DNA of 64,000 bases, taken from Lentibacillus sp. JNUCC-1. Lineage in GTDB: Bacteria > Bacillota > Bacilli > Bacillales > Amphibacillaceae. The DNA lies in assembly GCF_009741735.1 (NCBI RefSeq), contig NZ_WHOH01000003.1, positions 62,001 through 126,000 of the forward strand, given 5' to 3'. Position numbers and translations under genes: made by a program. Below the pieces are notes generated by a model. The model saw only the letters and a list, made by a program, of their open reading frames with translations. It did no database searches and was not told where the DNA came from. This document shows, in pieces, positions 1 through 8,645 of this stretch (positions are counted from its first letter, which is position 1; each line of letters starts with the position of its first letter).

Positions 1-287
1 CAGCCGCTCATAAACGGGTAAAGTTCAGGATTTTCGACAATCGCACCAACTTCACGGATGGCTTCCTTAAAATTTGTTTTAATGCTTTTTCCAAGGATTC
101 GCACGTCACCTTCAGAAATTTTCATTAACCCGACCATCATACGGATTGTCGTTGTTTTGCCAGCACCGTTTGGGCCGATAAAACCAAATACTTCCCCTTT
201 GTTGATTGTAAAAGACAGATCTTTAATAATGTGTTTGCTGCCGATGGTTTTGTTGACCTTCATTAATTCCATCGCTGTTTGTGTCAT
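1..287 (-). CDS. ABC transporter ATP-binding protein, N-terminal part (runs off the window)
   Basis: Reading the minus strand from ATG at 287 gives an ABC ATPase N-terminus: a beta-strand segment, then the Walker A motif GPNGAGKTT, followed by the usual ...MMVGL...G-x-V-x-I-x-G segment and a Q-loop-less stretch that ends at the window edge. A GGGGGAG ribosome site lies about 5 nt upstream of the ATG. The order of motifs resembles drug/lantibiotic or Bcr/NatA-type exporters that couple to a separate membrane protein, but the signature and Walker B motifs are outside the window, so the substrate cannot be assigned. Role in ATP-driven transport is inferred from the family. Confidence 0.85.
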   Translation of the reverse strand, partial: MTQTAMELMKVNKTIGSKHIIKDLSFTINKGEVFGFIGPNGAGKTTTIRMMVGLMKISEGDVRILGKSIKTNFKEAIREVGAIVENPELYPFMSG

Positions 288-382
288 CTTTGCTCCCCCA
301 TTTCTGTATCGCTTACCTTCTACGGATTACATTCAAATTAGTTTCAATAATGTAGAACTATGACCAGATCATAACACAAAAA

Positions 383-409
383 ACACCACTCCATCACCTG
401 GAGTGGTGT
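383..409 (-). terminator. Intrinsic terminator of the small YfhE-like gene
   Basis: An 11-bp perfect inverted repeat (ACACCACTCCA / TGGAGTGGTGT) with a 5-nt loop is followed on the minus strand by a T-rich run. It lies just 3' of the small gene at 431-577, and would also separate it from the ABC ATPase gene. Confidence 0.8.
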
Positions 410-430
410 ACTTAAGTGGGTCATATGTGC

Positions 431-577
431 TTATCTGTTTTCACTTTTGGCATCTTTAACACGTTCGCGCCGGTAGCCTGCTGCGATGTCCGCATGCTTA
501 AACTCTCGTGCGTAGTGGACTTCCTGTGCGTCTGAAAGTTGTTTGTTTTTTGTAGGTTGATATTGTGCTTTAGCCAT
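431..577 (-). CDS. Small basic-acidic protein, possibly YfhE family (48 aa)
   Basis: A 48-codon frame from ATG 577 to TAA 431, preceded by a GGGTGAG ribosome site and followed directly by a good terminator, which makes it a credible single-gene transcript. The protein is hydrophilic, without signal peptide or membrane segment. Its central segment (LSDAQEVHYAREFKHAD) recalls the short Bacillus YfhE-like proteins, whose function is not known to me. The family call is from memory and is moderate at best. The start is fixed by the ribosome site and the lack of other upstream starts. Confidence 0.55.
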   Translation of the reverse strand: MAKAQYQPTKNKQLSDAQEVHYAREFKHADIAAGYRRERVKDAKSENR

Positions 578-705
578 AATCTCACCCGCTTTTAAATAGA
601 ATAGGTTATATATAGGTGTTCCACTTAAAGAGATACGCTAAACATGTTATTTAAAATTCATTTCACTCCATGTATACTAATAGGTAATAAAGAGAGGGGT
701 GGATC

Positions 706-1824
706 GTGATGCGGGAAGTTGTAATTATAGATGGATGCCGGACACCTGTTGCGAAACGGAAAGGTGCCCTTGCGGATTGGCGGCCGGATGACTTGGCTGC
801 ATTGATTTTAAAAGAACTTATAAAACGGACAGGTGTGGGCAAACAAGATGTAGAAGATGTCATTATGGGTTGTGTGACACAAATAGGAGAACAAGGCGGC
901 AATATTGCCAGAGCAGCGTCTTTAATCGCTGGCTTCCCCGTACATGTGCCTGGCGTAACAATTGACAGGCAGTGCGGTTCCAGTCAGCAAGCTGTCCACT
1001 TTGCCGCACAGGCAATTGCTTCAGGTGATATGGACATCGTGATCGCAGGTGGTGTAGAAAGTATGACACGCAGTTCAATGGGGTCAAACCTGGCAAAGTC
1101 GAGTCCCTTGCTAACAGATCAATATGAGATCGTCAATCAGGGTATTTCGGCAGAGAAAATTGCTGACAAGTGGAACCTTTCCAGGACAGAACTTGATGCC
1201 TATGCCTATTCAAGTCATGAACGGGCGCTCAACGCCATGAAAGCAGGATATTTCAATGGTGAAATGGTCGGTGTGAATGACTTCAGTGCGGATGAAGGTC
1301 CAAGAAATGACACATCTTTAGCTGCGCTTGGAAATTTACGGCCTGTTTTTAAAGAAGACGGTAAAATCACAGCTGGCAATGCCAGTCAAATGAGTGATGG
1401 GGCCAGTGCAGTTCTTGTCATGTCCCGTGAAAAAGCGGATGAATTGGGCTTAACGCCTAAAGCGCGCATTGTCGCTCGAACAGTTGTCGGTTCTGACCCA
1501 ACGCTTATGCTGACAGGTCCAATAGCTGCGACAGAGCAGGTGCTCAAACGTACGGGACTCGACATTGAAGATATCGACCTGTATGAGGTGAATGAAGCTT
1601 TTGCTTCTGTTCCGCTTGCATGGCTGGCTGACACAGGAGCAGATCCGGCCAAATTAAATGTCAATGGCGGTGCGATTGCGCTCGGCCATCCGCTGGGTGC
1701 TACTGGTACAAAATTGCTTGTCTCGTTATTGTATGAATTAGAGCGAAGAGGTGGGCGTTACGGGCTTCTCGCCATCTGTGAAGGCATGGGAACTGCCAAT
1801 GCGACCATTATAGAACGCTTATAA
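706..1824 (+). CDS. Thiolase family protein (acetyl-CoA acetyltransferase / 3-ketoacyl-CoA thiolase)
   Basis: Cytosolic thiolase that would either cleave 3-ketoacyl-CoA or condense two acetyl-CoA. The nucleophilic cysteine sits in RQCGSSQQA (about residue 90), the first histidine region in NEAFASV, the second in GGAIALGHPLGATG, and the C-terminal acid/base cysteine in CEGMGTANA, so all catalytic elements are present. Length 372 aa is slightly below the usual 390. GTG 706 and ATG 709 are adjacent; the GAGAGGGG ribosome site fits either, with ATG 709 spaced better. It stands alone, followed by a capA-like gene, so the physiological direction (beta-oxidation or biosynthesis) cannot be told from context. 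Confidence 0.9.
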   Translation: MMREVVIIDGCRTPVAKRKGALADWRPDDLAALILKELIKRTGVGKQDVEDVIMGCVTQIGEQGGNIARAASLIAGFPVHVPGVTIDRQCGSSQQAVHFAAQAIASGDMDIVIAGGVESMTRSSMGSNLAKSSPLLTDQYEIVNQGISAEKIADKWNLSRTELDAYAYSSHERALNAMKAGYFNGEMVGVNDFSADEGPRNDTSLAALGNLRPVFKEDGKITAGNASQMSDGASAVLVMSREKADELGLTPKARIVARTVVGSDPTLMLTGPIAATEQVLKRTGLDIEDIDLYEVNEAFASVPLAWLADTGADPAKLNVNGGAIALGHPLGATGTKLLVSLLYELERRGGRYGLLAICEGMGTANATIIERL

Positions 1825-1937
1825 CAAAGATGACGAGACCTGGGTTAAAAGAAACGTTTTTTCAAACGACACGTCTAATGGGCATAAAGAACATCAAAGA
1901 GAGGTCTCGTGATTATGTATAAAAAGTATGGCTACAA

Positions 1938-3119
1938 TTGGCTGGCATTTTAATTGTTGTTTTGCTTCTGGCTGCTTGCTCTGAGACGGAAGAAGCAGAC
2001 CCGCCCAAGGAGAATGCACAAGGTGAACAAGGCTCTTCTGGGAAGAAAGATCCTAGCAACATACCGTCGGAATCTCAGCCGGAGCCTGATGAGCCGGATA
2101 AAATTGAAACAGAAATAACACTTTCAGCAGTAGGTGATATGCTCATTCATAAAAGGGTCTACGATGATGCACGGGCAACCAAAGGGTTTGATTTTATGCC
2201 GATGCTGGAAAACGTAAAACCCTTCTTAGGTGATGCAACGATCACTTTTGCCAATCAGGAAACAATGATTGGTGGCGAAAAATTGGGCTTGTCAACATAT
2301 CCCCGGTTCAATACCCCACAAGCATTCGGTGATACATTAAAAGAAGTGGGTGTGGACGTTGTATCAATTGCAAATAATCATACCTTGGATCGAGGGGAAG
2401 AAGCCATTCAAAGCGCCATCCAGCACTGGGAAACCATCGATATGATGTACACAGGCGCTTATAAAGATGAATCTGACAGCGAGCAATTGCGTATTATGGA
2501 AACCGATGCCGGCATTTCGATTGCATTTTTAGCCTACACCTATGGCACAAATGGCATTCCGACTCCAGGTGGAAAGGATTATCTGGTAAACGTGATCGAC
2601 CAAGAGGCTATTGCAAAAGACACCGCGAGAGCCAAAGAGCAGGCGGATGTTGTCGTATTAAGTCTGCATTTCGGCAATGAATATGAACGTATGCCGAGTG
2701 ACAGCCAGAAACAACTGGTTCAGTTTGCAGCGGATCAAGGGGTGGATATCGTTCTGGGCCATCACCCACATGTTCTGCAGCCAATGGAGTGGGTGACAGG
2801 GGAAAATGGAGAGAAAACACTAGCTGTCTATTCCCTTGGTAACTTCTTATCCGGCCAGTATGACCTTTACCAGCGCATTGGCGGAATCGCCCAAATGACG
2901 ATTAAAAAAACAGTTGAAGGTGAGCAAGAAACGATCGAAGTGACCAATCCTGCTTTTATGCCTACGTTTGTAAAGTTTAAAAATGATAATGACTATGAAG
3001 TGACCCCGATGTATCAGCTTACAGAAGCTGATCTTGCTGGTGCAGAAGATCATTATAAAGCCATCAAACAGCACATGTCACAATGGCTTCCTGAGCTTGA
3101 ATTTATTGAGGGATCGTGA
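1938..3119 (+). CDS. CapA/PgsA-type lipoprotein (poly-gamma-glutamate capsule synthesis family); N-terminus frameshifted
   Basis: Extracytoplasmic protein of the CapA (PGA_cap) metallophosphatase-like family. Motifs visible are SAVGDMLIH, FANQETM, SIANNHTLDRG, VVVLSLHFGNEY and GHHPHVLQP, with conserved Asp, Asn and His residues spread as in calcineurin-like phosphoesterases. A lipobox (LLLAAC) near the N-terminus predicts a lipid anchor, followed by a charged, Pro/Glu-rich linker. The open frame begins at an unlikely TTG. An ATG at 1915 with a GAGAGG ribosome site is out of frame; adding one A to the A5 run at 1921-1925 would give a classic signal peptide beginning MYKKVWLQLAG. The start is therefore probably 1915 and the shift a sequencing error. 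The enzyme's true substrate is unknown. Confidence 0.85.
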   Translation: MAGILIVVLLLAACSETEEADPPKENAQGEQGSSGKKDPSNIPSESQPEPDEPDKIETEITLSAVGDMLIHKRVYDDARATKGFDFMPMLENVKPFLGDATITFANQETMIGGEKLGLSTYPRFNTPQAFGDTLKEVGVDVVSIANNHTLDRGEEAIQSAIQHWETIDMMYTGAYKDESDSEQLRIMETDAGISIAFLAYTYGTNGIPTPGGKDYLVNVIDQEAIAKDTARAKEQADVVVLSLHFGNEYERMPSDSQKQLVQFAADQGVDIVLGHHPHVLQPMEWVTGENGEKTLAVYSLGNFLSGQYDLYQRIGGIAQMTIKKTVEGEQETIEVTNPAFMPTFVKFKNDNDYEVTPMYQLTEADLAGAEDHYKAIKQHMSQWLPELEFIEGS

Positions 3120-3209
3120 CTAGTTTAAAAGTCAGTATAAAAGAATGGTTTTTTTTGATATGATATTCTTATGTTTTTGATCTAACGATGTTGAAGGAGT
3201 TTATTGTCT

Positions 3210-4030
3210 ATGGAATGGAAGAATATATACCGGGGCATTTTGATGGGAGCAAGTGACCTTGTGCCAGGGGTCAGTGGCGGAACAATAGCATTACTCTTGG
3301 GATTTATGACCGGCTGATCGCTGCAATCAATGGTTTTTTAAGTAAGGACTGGAAGAAACAGCTAGGTTTCCTGATTCCTCTGGGGATCGGGGTTGCAGGT
3401 GCGGTTTTACTGTTAAGTAAAGTGATCCATTGGCTTTTGGAGCATTATCCGGGACCGCTGCATTTCTTTTTTCTGGGACTTATTTTGGGCGTTATCCCCT
3501 TCTTGCTGCAGCAATCGGATGCCCGCCATACATTCAAAAGCCGTCATGTTTTGCTTTTGATTATTGGAGCAGTTGCGATCGGCTCAATTGAATTTTTGGA
3601 CACGACAGAAGGTGCACCTTTGGACGTGGGGACAACGGGCTCGTATATTTACTTGTTTATGGCAGGTTTCATAGCCAGTGCTGCGATGATTCTTCCGGGG
3701 ATCAGCGGTTCAATGATCCTTCTTGTTATAGGTGCCTATTCGACTGTGATTACCGGACTCAAAGACTTTCAATTAGATGTTTTATTTGCAACAGGGATTG
3801 GAGTGGCTATCGGCATTGTCGTTATGAGCCGGCTGATTCGTTTCTTTTTAGAGCGTTACCGGACAGGGACATTCGCACTGGTGATCGGTTTTGTCATCGG
3901 CTCCCTAGTGATTGTCTTTCCTGGGTGGGCAGATGATGTGTCATTAATGGTGGCAAGTATTGCGGCTTTTGCGATTGGTCTTTTGGGAGCCTTCTTGTTA
4001 GGTAGGCTGGAATATAAAGCTGAAGGATAA
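3210..4030 (+). pseudogene. DUF368-family polytopic membrane protein, interrupted by one apparent frameshift
   Basis: ATG 3210 has a GAAGGAG site 10 nt upstream. The first 35 codons contain [19 protein letters not shown], the hallmark of DUF368 proteins, then stop at TGA 3315. Adding a G to the GGG run at 3299-3301 continues seamlessly into [13 protein letters not shown] and on to 4030, giving about 273 aa, the family's usual size. A second glycine/proline motif (LPGISGSMILLVIGAY) and several hydrophobic helices follow. DUF368 proteins have been linked by others to undecaprenyl-phosphate recycling in some Firmicutes; that link is family knowledge, not visible here. The single missing base is most likely an error in the sequence. 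Confidence 0.82.
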
Positions 4031-4112
4031 ATGGCAGAGGATAAGCATCTATAACGACATCCAGGTAAAACTTCGATACAATGAGGGTATCATAACTAAA
4101 GAGGTGTTTTAC

Positions 4113-4433
4113 ATGGAACATATTCAAACACGGGAACAATTTGATGAGATCATCCAATCGGATAAACCGGTTATTATAAAATTCTTCGCTGACTGGTGCC
4201 CTGATTGCAAGCGCATGGACATGTTCATCGATGATGTCATGAGTGAATTTAAGCAGTATGACTGGTATGAAGTGAATACAGATGAGGTTAAAGGTCTGGC
4301 GGAAGAATATGAAGTGATGGGGATTCCGAGTATGCTCATATTCCAAAATGGAGAAAAGAAAGCCCACCAGCATAGCGCGCACACAAAAACGCCCGAATCC
4401 GTAACCGAATTCCTGCATCAGCAGCTTGGATGA
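4113..4433 (+). CDS. Thioredoxin-family protein (YtpP-like)
   Basis: A single thioredoxin fold of 106 aa with the redox motif WCPDC at about residues 27-31 and the cis-proline segment MGIPSMLIF. It probably reduces disulfides in the cytosol, as no signal peptide is present. The open frame extends back to GTG 4104, but that codon lies inside the AAAGAGGTG ribosome site, so ATG 4113 is the start. It stands between the DUF368 gene and a convergent VOC gene. The acidic-rich WCPDC centre is typical of small Bacillus thioredoxin-like proteins rather than the WCGPC of TrxA. The partner is unknown. Confidence 0.85.
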   Translation: MEHIQTREQFDEIIQSDKPVIIKFFADWCPDCKRMDMFIDDVMSEFKQYDWYEVNTDEVKGLAEEYEVMGIPSMLIFQNGEKKAHQHSAHTKTPESVTEFLHQQLG

Positions 4434-4489
4434 AAAATTGAGATAGGTTGATAACAATCTCGAGCATACACAAACCGATGGTGACCACG

Positions 4490-4745
4490 CGCTTGTGAGG
4501 CCGCTCCGGGAAAGCACTGCGCTTTAACTTTATCACAGCTCAAGTGCGACATCTGTTCAAGAAGTTCACTTTCACAGTGTCTTCTTTGCCGCGGGCCTGC
4601 TGAGACTCGGGCCCGCAGGATGTGGGTCATGAAGGCGTTGCGACAGGACGTCGCGGTTTTAGCCTTCCTTCCCCTATACCGCGCTCCGGGGTCTGACCGA
4701 GGCTTGTCCTCCCGCTGGAGTCTCCGTGTTTTCCCTCCGCTAAAT
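4490..4745. repeat. GC-rich intergenic repeat-like element with imperfect inverted ends
   Basis: No gene is evident between 4434 and 4842. This stretch is more GC-rich than its surroundings and its ends are imperfect inverted copies (CCGCTCCGGGAAAGCAC at about 4502 against GCGGAGGGAAAACAC on the minus strand at about 4741). It contains the blocks GCGGGCCTGCTGAGAC and CTCCCGCTGGAGTCTCCG. I recall similar blocks as dispersed intergenic repeats in Bacillaceae, but only one copy is in this window. The short open frames inside it have no ribosome site. Confidence 0.5.
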
Positions 4746-4748
4746 CAT

Positions 4749-4793
4749 AAAACCCGAACAAATATCCATAGAAAATGGATTTGTTCGGGTTTT
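4749..4793. terminator. Bidirectional intrinsic terminator
   Basis: A 15-bp perfect stem (AAAACCCGAACAAAT / ATTTGTTCGGGTTTT) with a 15-nt loop and T-tracts on both strands lies between the thioredoxin gene and the convergent VOC gene, and can serve both. Confidence 0.88.
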
Positions 4794-4842
4794 ATGTTTA
4801 ATTAATTTGTTTTGTCCCAGCCTCTCTATGACTTCTAAAGTT

Positions 4843-5487
4843 CTAGACAAGGTCAAATGTCAACTGGCCGTCTTGGGGGAAATACAGCTTTGTGTTGGCC
4901 AGTGGCAAATGGTTGTATAATTTACGTGGCTTGAGGTTGTAAATGCGTGCGAATGTGTCTTTGTCAAACCACCCCATATTGATTTTCGTAATGGCTTGTG
5001 GATTTAACAGGCTTGTGGATGCCTGATAATCAGCAGGTGACCCCCATTCAATGAGAAAAGGCAGCATTTCCTTTGTGTAATCATATTCAGGGAAGAGCAT
5101 GCGCCATTTGAGCATACTGCCATCCGGTTTCTCACGTTCCCCTGAGAAAGGCCCTTGATAAGGAATGTTTTGCTTCTCAAAGTGATCGATTAATTTATCC
5201 ATTTGTTTGGTTCTGAGGGCGACTTGAAATGGACCGGGACGATCATGATCCAGCATATGAACAAGGTGCTGTATCAATGGATTGTCTGATGCTCTTGCTG
5301 TTTCTTTATCTTGAATACCCAGCCACTCCATATAACTCGTATTGGCAAAAAATGAAAGGTAATTGTATGTGCCCCAATTTGTATGCTCGCCGCCTTTTAT
5401 GGCTTTAATGGAAAATTGATTGCCATAGCGCGAGCTTGCGTCTTCCGCATTCTTTCCTGCGATGACGATATGATCCAATGCTAACAT
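4843..5487 (-). CDS. VOC / glyoxalase-like domain protein
   Basis: About 214 aa beginning LALDHIVIAGKNAED, a vicinal-oxygen-chelate strand with a metal-ligand-like histidine, and containing paired beta-alpha-beta segments (GTYNYLSFF, MEWLGIQD, FQVALRT) typical of the larger Glyoxalase_3 type. Metal-dependent lyase or dioxygenase chemistry is possible but the substrate is unknown. Starts at GTG 5496, ATG 5493 and ATG 5487 are all open; the GGGGAG site touches the first two, so ATG 5487 at 8 nt spacing is preferred. The gene is monocistronic and convergent with the thioredoxin gene. Confidence 0.75.
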   Translation of the reverse strand: MLALDHIVIAGKNAEDASSRYGNQFSIKAIKGGEHTNWGTYNYLSFFANTSYMEWLGIQDKETARASDNPLIQHLVHMLDHDRPGPFQVALRTKQMDKLIDHFEKQNIPYQGPFSGEREKPDGSMLKWRMLFPEYDYTKEMLPFLIEWGSPADYQASTSLLNPQAITKINMGWFDKDTFARIYNLKPRKLYNHLPLANTKLYFPQDGQLTFDLV

Positions 5488-5669
5488 CAACATCACTCCC
5501 CGATTTTAAGTGAAAGATCTGCTCGTTTTTTTTTCGTGATGTACTGACAAACTCTTATTATGAACAAAGACTGGCAATGATTGCAACTTCTTTGATTGAC
5601 AGGTACCACTTTTGGGCTGTCTTTTGGTATAGTAACATTAAACGATATTGAAAGTAAGCAGGTGTTGTT

Positions 5670-6362
5670 ATGGGGAAGGCCCAGATATTAATAGTGGAAG
5701 ACGAACGAAAGCTCAGCCGTTTGCTGCAGCTTGAATTGGACTATGAAAACTATGAAACGACAGTGGTGGATAATGGGAAGGACGCATTGAGGCAGGTGGA
5801 GGAAGGTCAATGGGATCTCGTTCTTCTGGACATTATGCTGCCAGAGCTGAGCGGCCTTGAAGTGCTGCGCCGGGTGCGCCGCACAGATGAAGCGACACCT
5901 ATTATCCTCCTGACAGCCCGTGACCAGGTTCATGATAAAGTGAGCGGACTTGATCACGGAGCCAATGATTATATCACTAAGCCATTTCAAATTGAAGAAC
6001 TGCTGGCACGAATTCGTGTTCACTTGCGTCAGCCTGTGAAAGAAGCTATTACCCAGGGGAATGTGATTAAGGTTTGTGACATGGAAATTAATTTGGATGC
6101 GCATGAAGTTCAGCGGGCAGGCCAGGCTATTCAGCTGACGCCGCGTGAATTTGATCTGCTGGCATGTCTGGCCCAAAATAAAAACATTGTCTTGACACGT
6201 GAACAGTTGATTGAACATGTGTGGGGGTATGATTATTTCGGCGATACAAATGTCGTTGATGTCTATATCCGATATTTACGCCAAAAGATTGACAATGGTT
6301 TTGACTATCCATGCATTCAAACTGTCCGTGGCGTCGGCTATTCCATAAAGGATCATGCTTAA
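5670..6362 (+). CDS. ykoG: OmpR-family response regulator, YkoG/ArlR-like
   Basis: Two-domain response regulator of 230 aa. Receiver domain (1-120): acidic pair ED at 10-11, phospho-acceptor Asp54 in LLDIMLP, T in LLTARD and K in YITKPF. C-terminal winged helix (about 130-228) ends with the typical TNVVDVYIRYLRQKI and TVRGVGYSIK. It would bind DNA as a dimer after phosphorylation by the next gene's kinase. Stop and the kinase start overlap (TAATG), showing translational coupling. The order regulator, kinase, PepSY protein matches B. subtilis ykoG-ykoH-ykoI, and the sequence also resembles staphylococcal ArlR. The signal it answers is not known to me. Confidence 0.85.
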   Translation: MGKAQILIVEDERKLSRLLQLELDYENYETTVVDNGKDALRQVEEGQWDLVLLDIMLPELSGLEVLRRVRRTDEATPIILLTARDQVHDKVSGLDHGANDYITKPFQIEELLARIRVHLRQPVKEAITQGNVIKVCDMEINLDAHEVQRAGQAIQLTPREFDLLACLAQNKNIVLTREQLIEHVWGYDYFGDTNVVDVYIRYLRQKIDNGFDYPCIQTVRGVGYSIKDHA

Positions 6363-7714
6363 TGAAGCTGCGAACGAAGATCCAACTGTTCTCAAGTCTT
6401 TTCATGCTCATATTGCTTTTATTGATTAATACATCGGTTTATTATTTATTTTACAAAATCACTGCTGAAAGTGAACTGGATGAGCTTGTGGAACAAACCA
6501 ATACGATTGTCAGACGGCTGAATGACGACCCGAATATTTCTGAAAAAAAGTTGCTCCGTGCCTATTTGCCTCAGGACGGTATGATTCGGGTTGTGCAAGA
6601 AGATGAATCCCTCCTATTGGGGTCGCTTACACGTGAAAGCGAGTACACCGATATCCCTCCTGAATTTAGCCGGGGAGAGAAGCATTATGTGACTTCAAGA
6701 GGGAACGGTCTTTATACGGCTACCGTTGCCAAACCAATTATTTGGACAAACGGTGATATTGTAACTCTAGAGGTGACACGGCACTTAAACGCGCTAAAAG
6801 AAAATATGAACACATTGCTATACGTGCTGATTGCTGCCTCACTGCTCATGCTAATCCCGACGTATGTGGCCGGGCTCATGCTCGCACGTTTTCTGCTTAG
6901 CCCAATCAGAGCTCTGACAAGAACAATGCAGACGAACAGTAAGGAATCCGAGTGGCAAAAGATTGAAGTGAACAACCGTTCCAAAGATGAACTTTTCGAA
7001 ATGGAAGCTACATTCAATCAAATGATTGAACACCTGAAAGCGAACTTTGAAAAGCAGGAAATGTTTGTTTCGGATGCGTCCCATGAGTTAAAAACACCAA
7101 TTTCCATTATCAAGAGCTATGCTCAGATGGTGCGACGCCGCGGGTATGATGACAGGGATGTGCTAATCGAGTCGATCGAGACAATTGAATCTGAAGCAGA
7201 TCGCATGCAAAAGCTGGTTGAACAGATGTTGGAACTAGCCAAAAATAAAGGCACCCACGAACTTGAGAATGTCAATTTGTCCAGTCTCGTCACTGAGACA
7301 GCCGAAACGTTCGAAAGAGCATACAATCGTGACGTTATCTTAAACGAACAAGATGACCATGTATTGGTAAAAGGCTCACACGATCAGCTGCAGCAAATCT
7401 TCTACATTTTGATTGACAACGCCTTTAAATACAGTGATGGTGATATCCATGTTACAGTAAGAACAGAGCACAACTTGGCTTGTGTGGATATTGCCGATGA
7501 AGGTCCAGGCATTCCAGAAAAGGCACAACCCGATGTTTTCAACCGCTTTTATCGGATTGATAAGGCGAGAAGCAGGGAAACTGGCGGGACTGGTCTTGGT
7601 CTGGCTATAGCCAAGACGATTGCCCAGACGCATGATGGCGATCTCACGTTAACAAGCATAGTTGGTAAAGGGACAACATTTACGTTGGAACTTCCAGCCC
7701 TTATTGAAAAGTGA
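6362..7714 (+). CDS. ykoH: Sensor histidine kinase, YkoH/ArlS-like
   Basis: Membrane kinase of 450 aa with a first helix at about 10-31, an extracytoplasmic domain of about 120 residues, a second helix at about 150-172, a HAMP linker, the phospho-acceptor His241 in SDASHELKTP, and an ATPase domain with N-box (IDNAFKYSDG), G1 (DIADEGPGIP) and G2 (GGTGLGLAIAK). It phosphorylates the regulator encoded by the overlapping upstream gene. ATG 6362 overlaps the regulator's stop by one base; an upstream in-frame extension lies inside the regulator and is discarded. The neighbouring PepSY-domain gene suggests an envelope signal, but this is inference. Confidence 0.87.
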   Translation: MKLRTKIQLFSSLFMLILLLLINTSVYYLFYKITAESELDELVEQTNTIVRRLNDDPNISEKKLLRAYLPQDGMIRVVQEDESLLLGSLTRESEYTDIPPEFSRGEKHYVTSRGNGLYTATVAKPIIWTNGDIVTLEVTRHLNALKENMNTLLYVLIAASLLMLIPTYVAGLMLARFLLSPIRALTRTMQTNSKESEWQKIEVNNRSKDELFEMEATFNQMIEHLKANFEKQEMFVSDASHELKTPISIIKSYAQMVRRRGYDDRDVLIESIETIESEADRMQKLVEQMLELAKNKGTHELENVNLSSLVTETAETFERAYNRDVILNEQDDHVLVKGSHDQLQQIFYILIDNAFKYSDGDIHVTVRTEHNLACVDIADEGPGIPEKAQPDVFNRFYRIDKARSRETGGTGLGLAIAKTIAQTHDGDLTLTSIVGKGTTFTLELPALIEK

Positions 7715-7809
7715 CCTTCTTTCTCAGCAAATTCTAATGTGATACTCAGCGTTTTATCATAATTGATGGGTATGATGGGTATACAAGGCCAAATAAGGAG
7801 GTTTTAACG

Positions 7810-8526
7810 ATGAAAAAGAAAATGGTTATGGCAGGCAGTGCCGTCGCCGCAGCAGCCATTCTGGGATTGGGACTTTATCATTCTGATGCTTCACAAGCAG
7901 ATACGCTGTCTACAACCGATATTAAGCAAATGGTACAGGATCAATATCCTGGCACCATTACCGAAATAGAACTGGATAAGTCCACTAATAAATCCGTATA
8001 TGAAGTGGAAATAGAAGGTGAAAATAAATCATATGACCTGACACTGAATGCTGAAACAGGCGAGGTATTAAGTCTTGAAGAAAAAACTGTCTTCACAAAT
8101 AAAAAGGCAGATAAAGAAGAGGATAATAAACTTGTAGTAAAAGAAAAAGAAGATGCTGATCAGGCAGCTGAAAACAAGCAAGACACAAAGAAGAATGTTA
8201 AAAAACAAGAAGCTCAATCCTCCTCCAAGGAACAGTCTGCTAAAAAAGAACAGCCAAAACAAAGCAATCAGGACAAGGGCATGATTGGCGGCAAAGAAGC
8301 TTCGCGAATCGCCTTGAATGAAATAGATTTTCCCGGGACTGTCGTGTCCGTTGAATTGGATGAAGACGATGGACGCATGATTTATGAAGTGGAAATAGAA
8401 GGTGAAAACGGGGAAGCAGATGTTGAAATCGATGCCTACACAGGGAAGATTATCGTCCTCGAAGTTGACCTTGATGATTATGACGATGACAACGACGACA
8501 GCAACGACAACAATGACAGTGATTAA
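7810..8526 (+). CDS. ykoI: Exported protein with two PepSY domains and an acidic tail (YkoI-like)
   Basis: A 238-aa protein with an N-terminal hydrophobic segment (MKKKMVMAGSAVAAAAILGLGLY) that serves as signal peptide or anchor. Two PepSY-type repeats follow (about 36-95 and 160-222), each ending in YEVEIEGEN and a DAxTG-like turn, joined by a very polar Lys/Glu/Gln linker. The C-terminus is a run of Asp/Asn. The AAGGAGG site precedes ATG 7810 well. PepSY domains are thought to modulate proteases or sensors; its place behind a regulator-kinase pair suggests it is a target or modulator of that system. The acidic tail fits a surface protein in a salt-adapted or calcium-binding setting. Confidence 0.8.
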   Translation: MKKKMVMAGSAVAAAAILGLGLYHSDASQADTLSTTDIKQMVQDQYPGTITEIELDKSTNKSVYEVEIEGENKSYDLTLNAETGEVLSLEEKTVFTNKKADKEEDNKLVVKEKEDADQAAENKQDTKKNVKKQEAQSSSKEQSAKKEQPKQSNQDKGMIGGKEASRIALNEIDFPGTVVSVELDEDDGRMIYEVEIEGENGEADVEIDAYTGKIIVLEVDLDDYDDDNDDSNDNNDSD

Positions 8527-8544
8527 TCTCACGGGACCTGCGCA

Positions 8545-8571
8545 AACGTGTCCGATTTATTCGGGCACGTT
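8545..8571 (+). terminator. Intrinsic terminator after the PepSY gene
   Basis: An 11-bp stem with one G-T pair (AACGTGTCCGA / TCGGGCACGTT), 5-nt loop, followed by TGTTTGTATTT. Confidence 0.7.
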
Positions 8572-8645
8572 GTTTGTATTTGAAACCAAACCCCAGTATT
8601 GAACGTATGTTATAAAGGAAGCGGATTGAGAAAGGGGGCGTGGCT

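Noticed and set aside
3894..4517. Minus-strand frame of 207 codons over DUF368 end and thioredoxin
   Set aside because: It is antisense to two recognised genes and has no family features.
7750..7785. GTTTTA with two GGGTAT copies before the PepSY gene as sigma-B promoter
   Set aside because: Spacers of 11 and 20 nt are both outside the normal range; kept only as a weak possibility.
8068..8532. Minus-strand frame rich in Val/Ile/Phe opposite the PepSY gene
   Set aside because: It mirrors the Asp/Asn/Lys/Glu-rich coding sequence; an artefact of composition.
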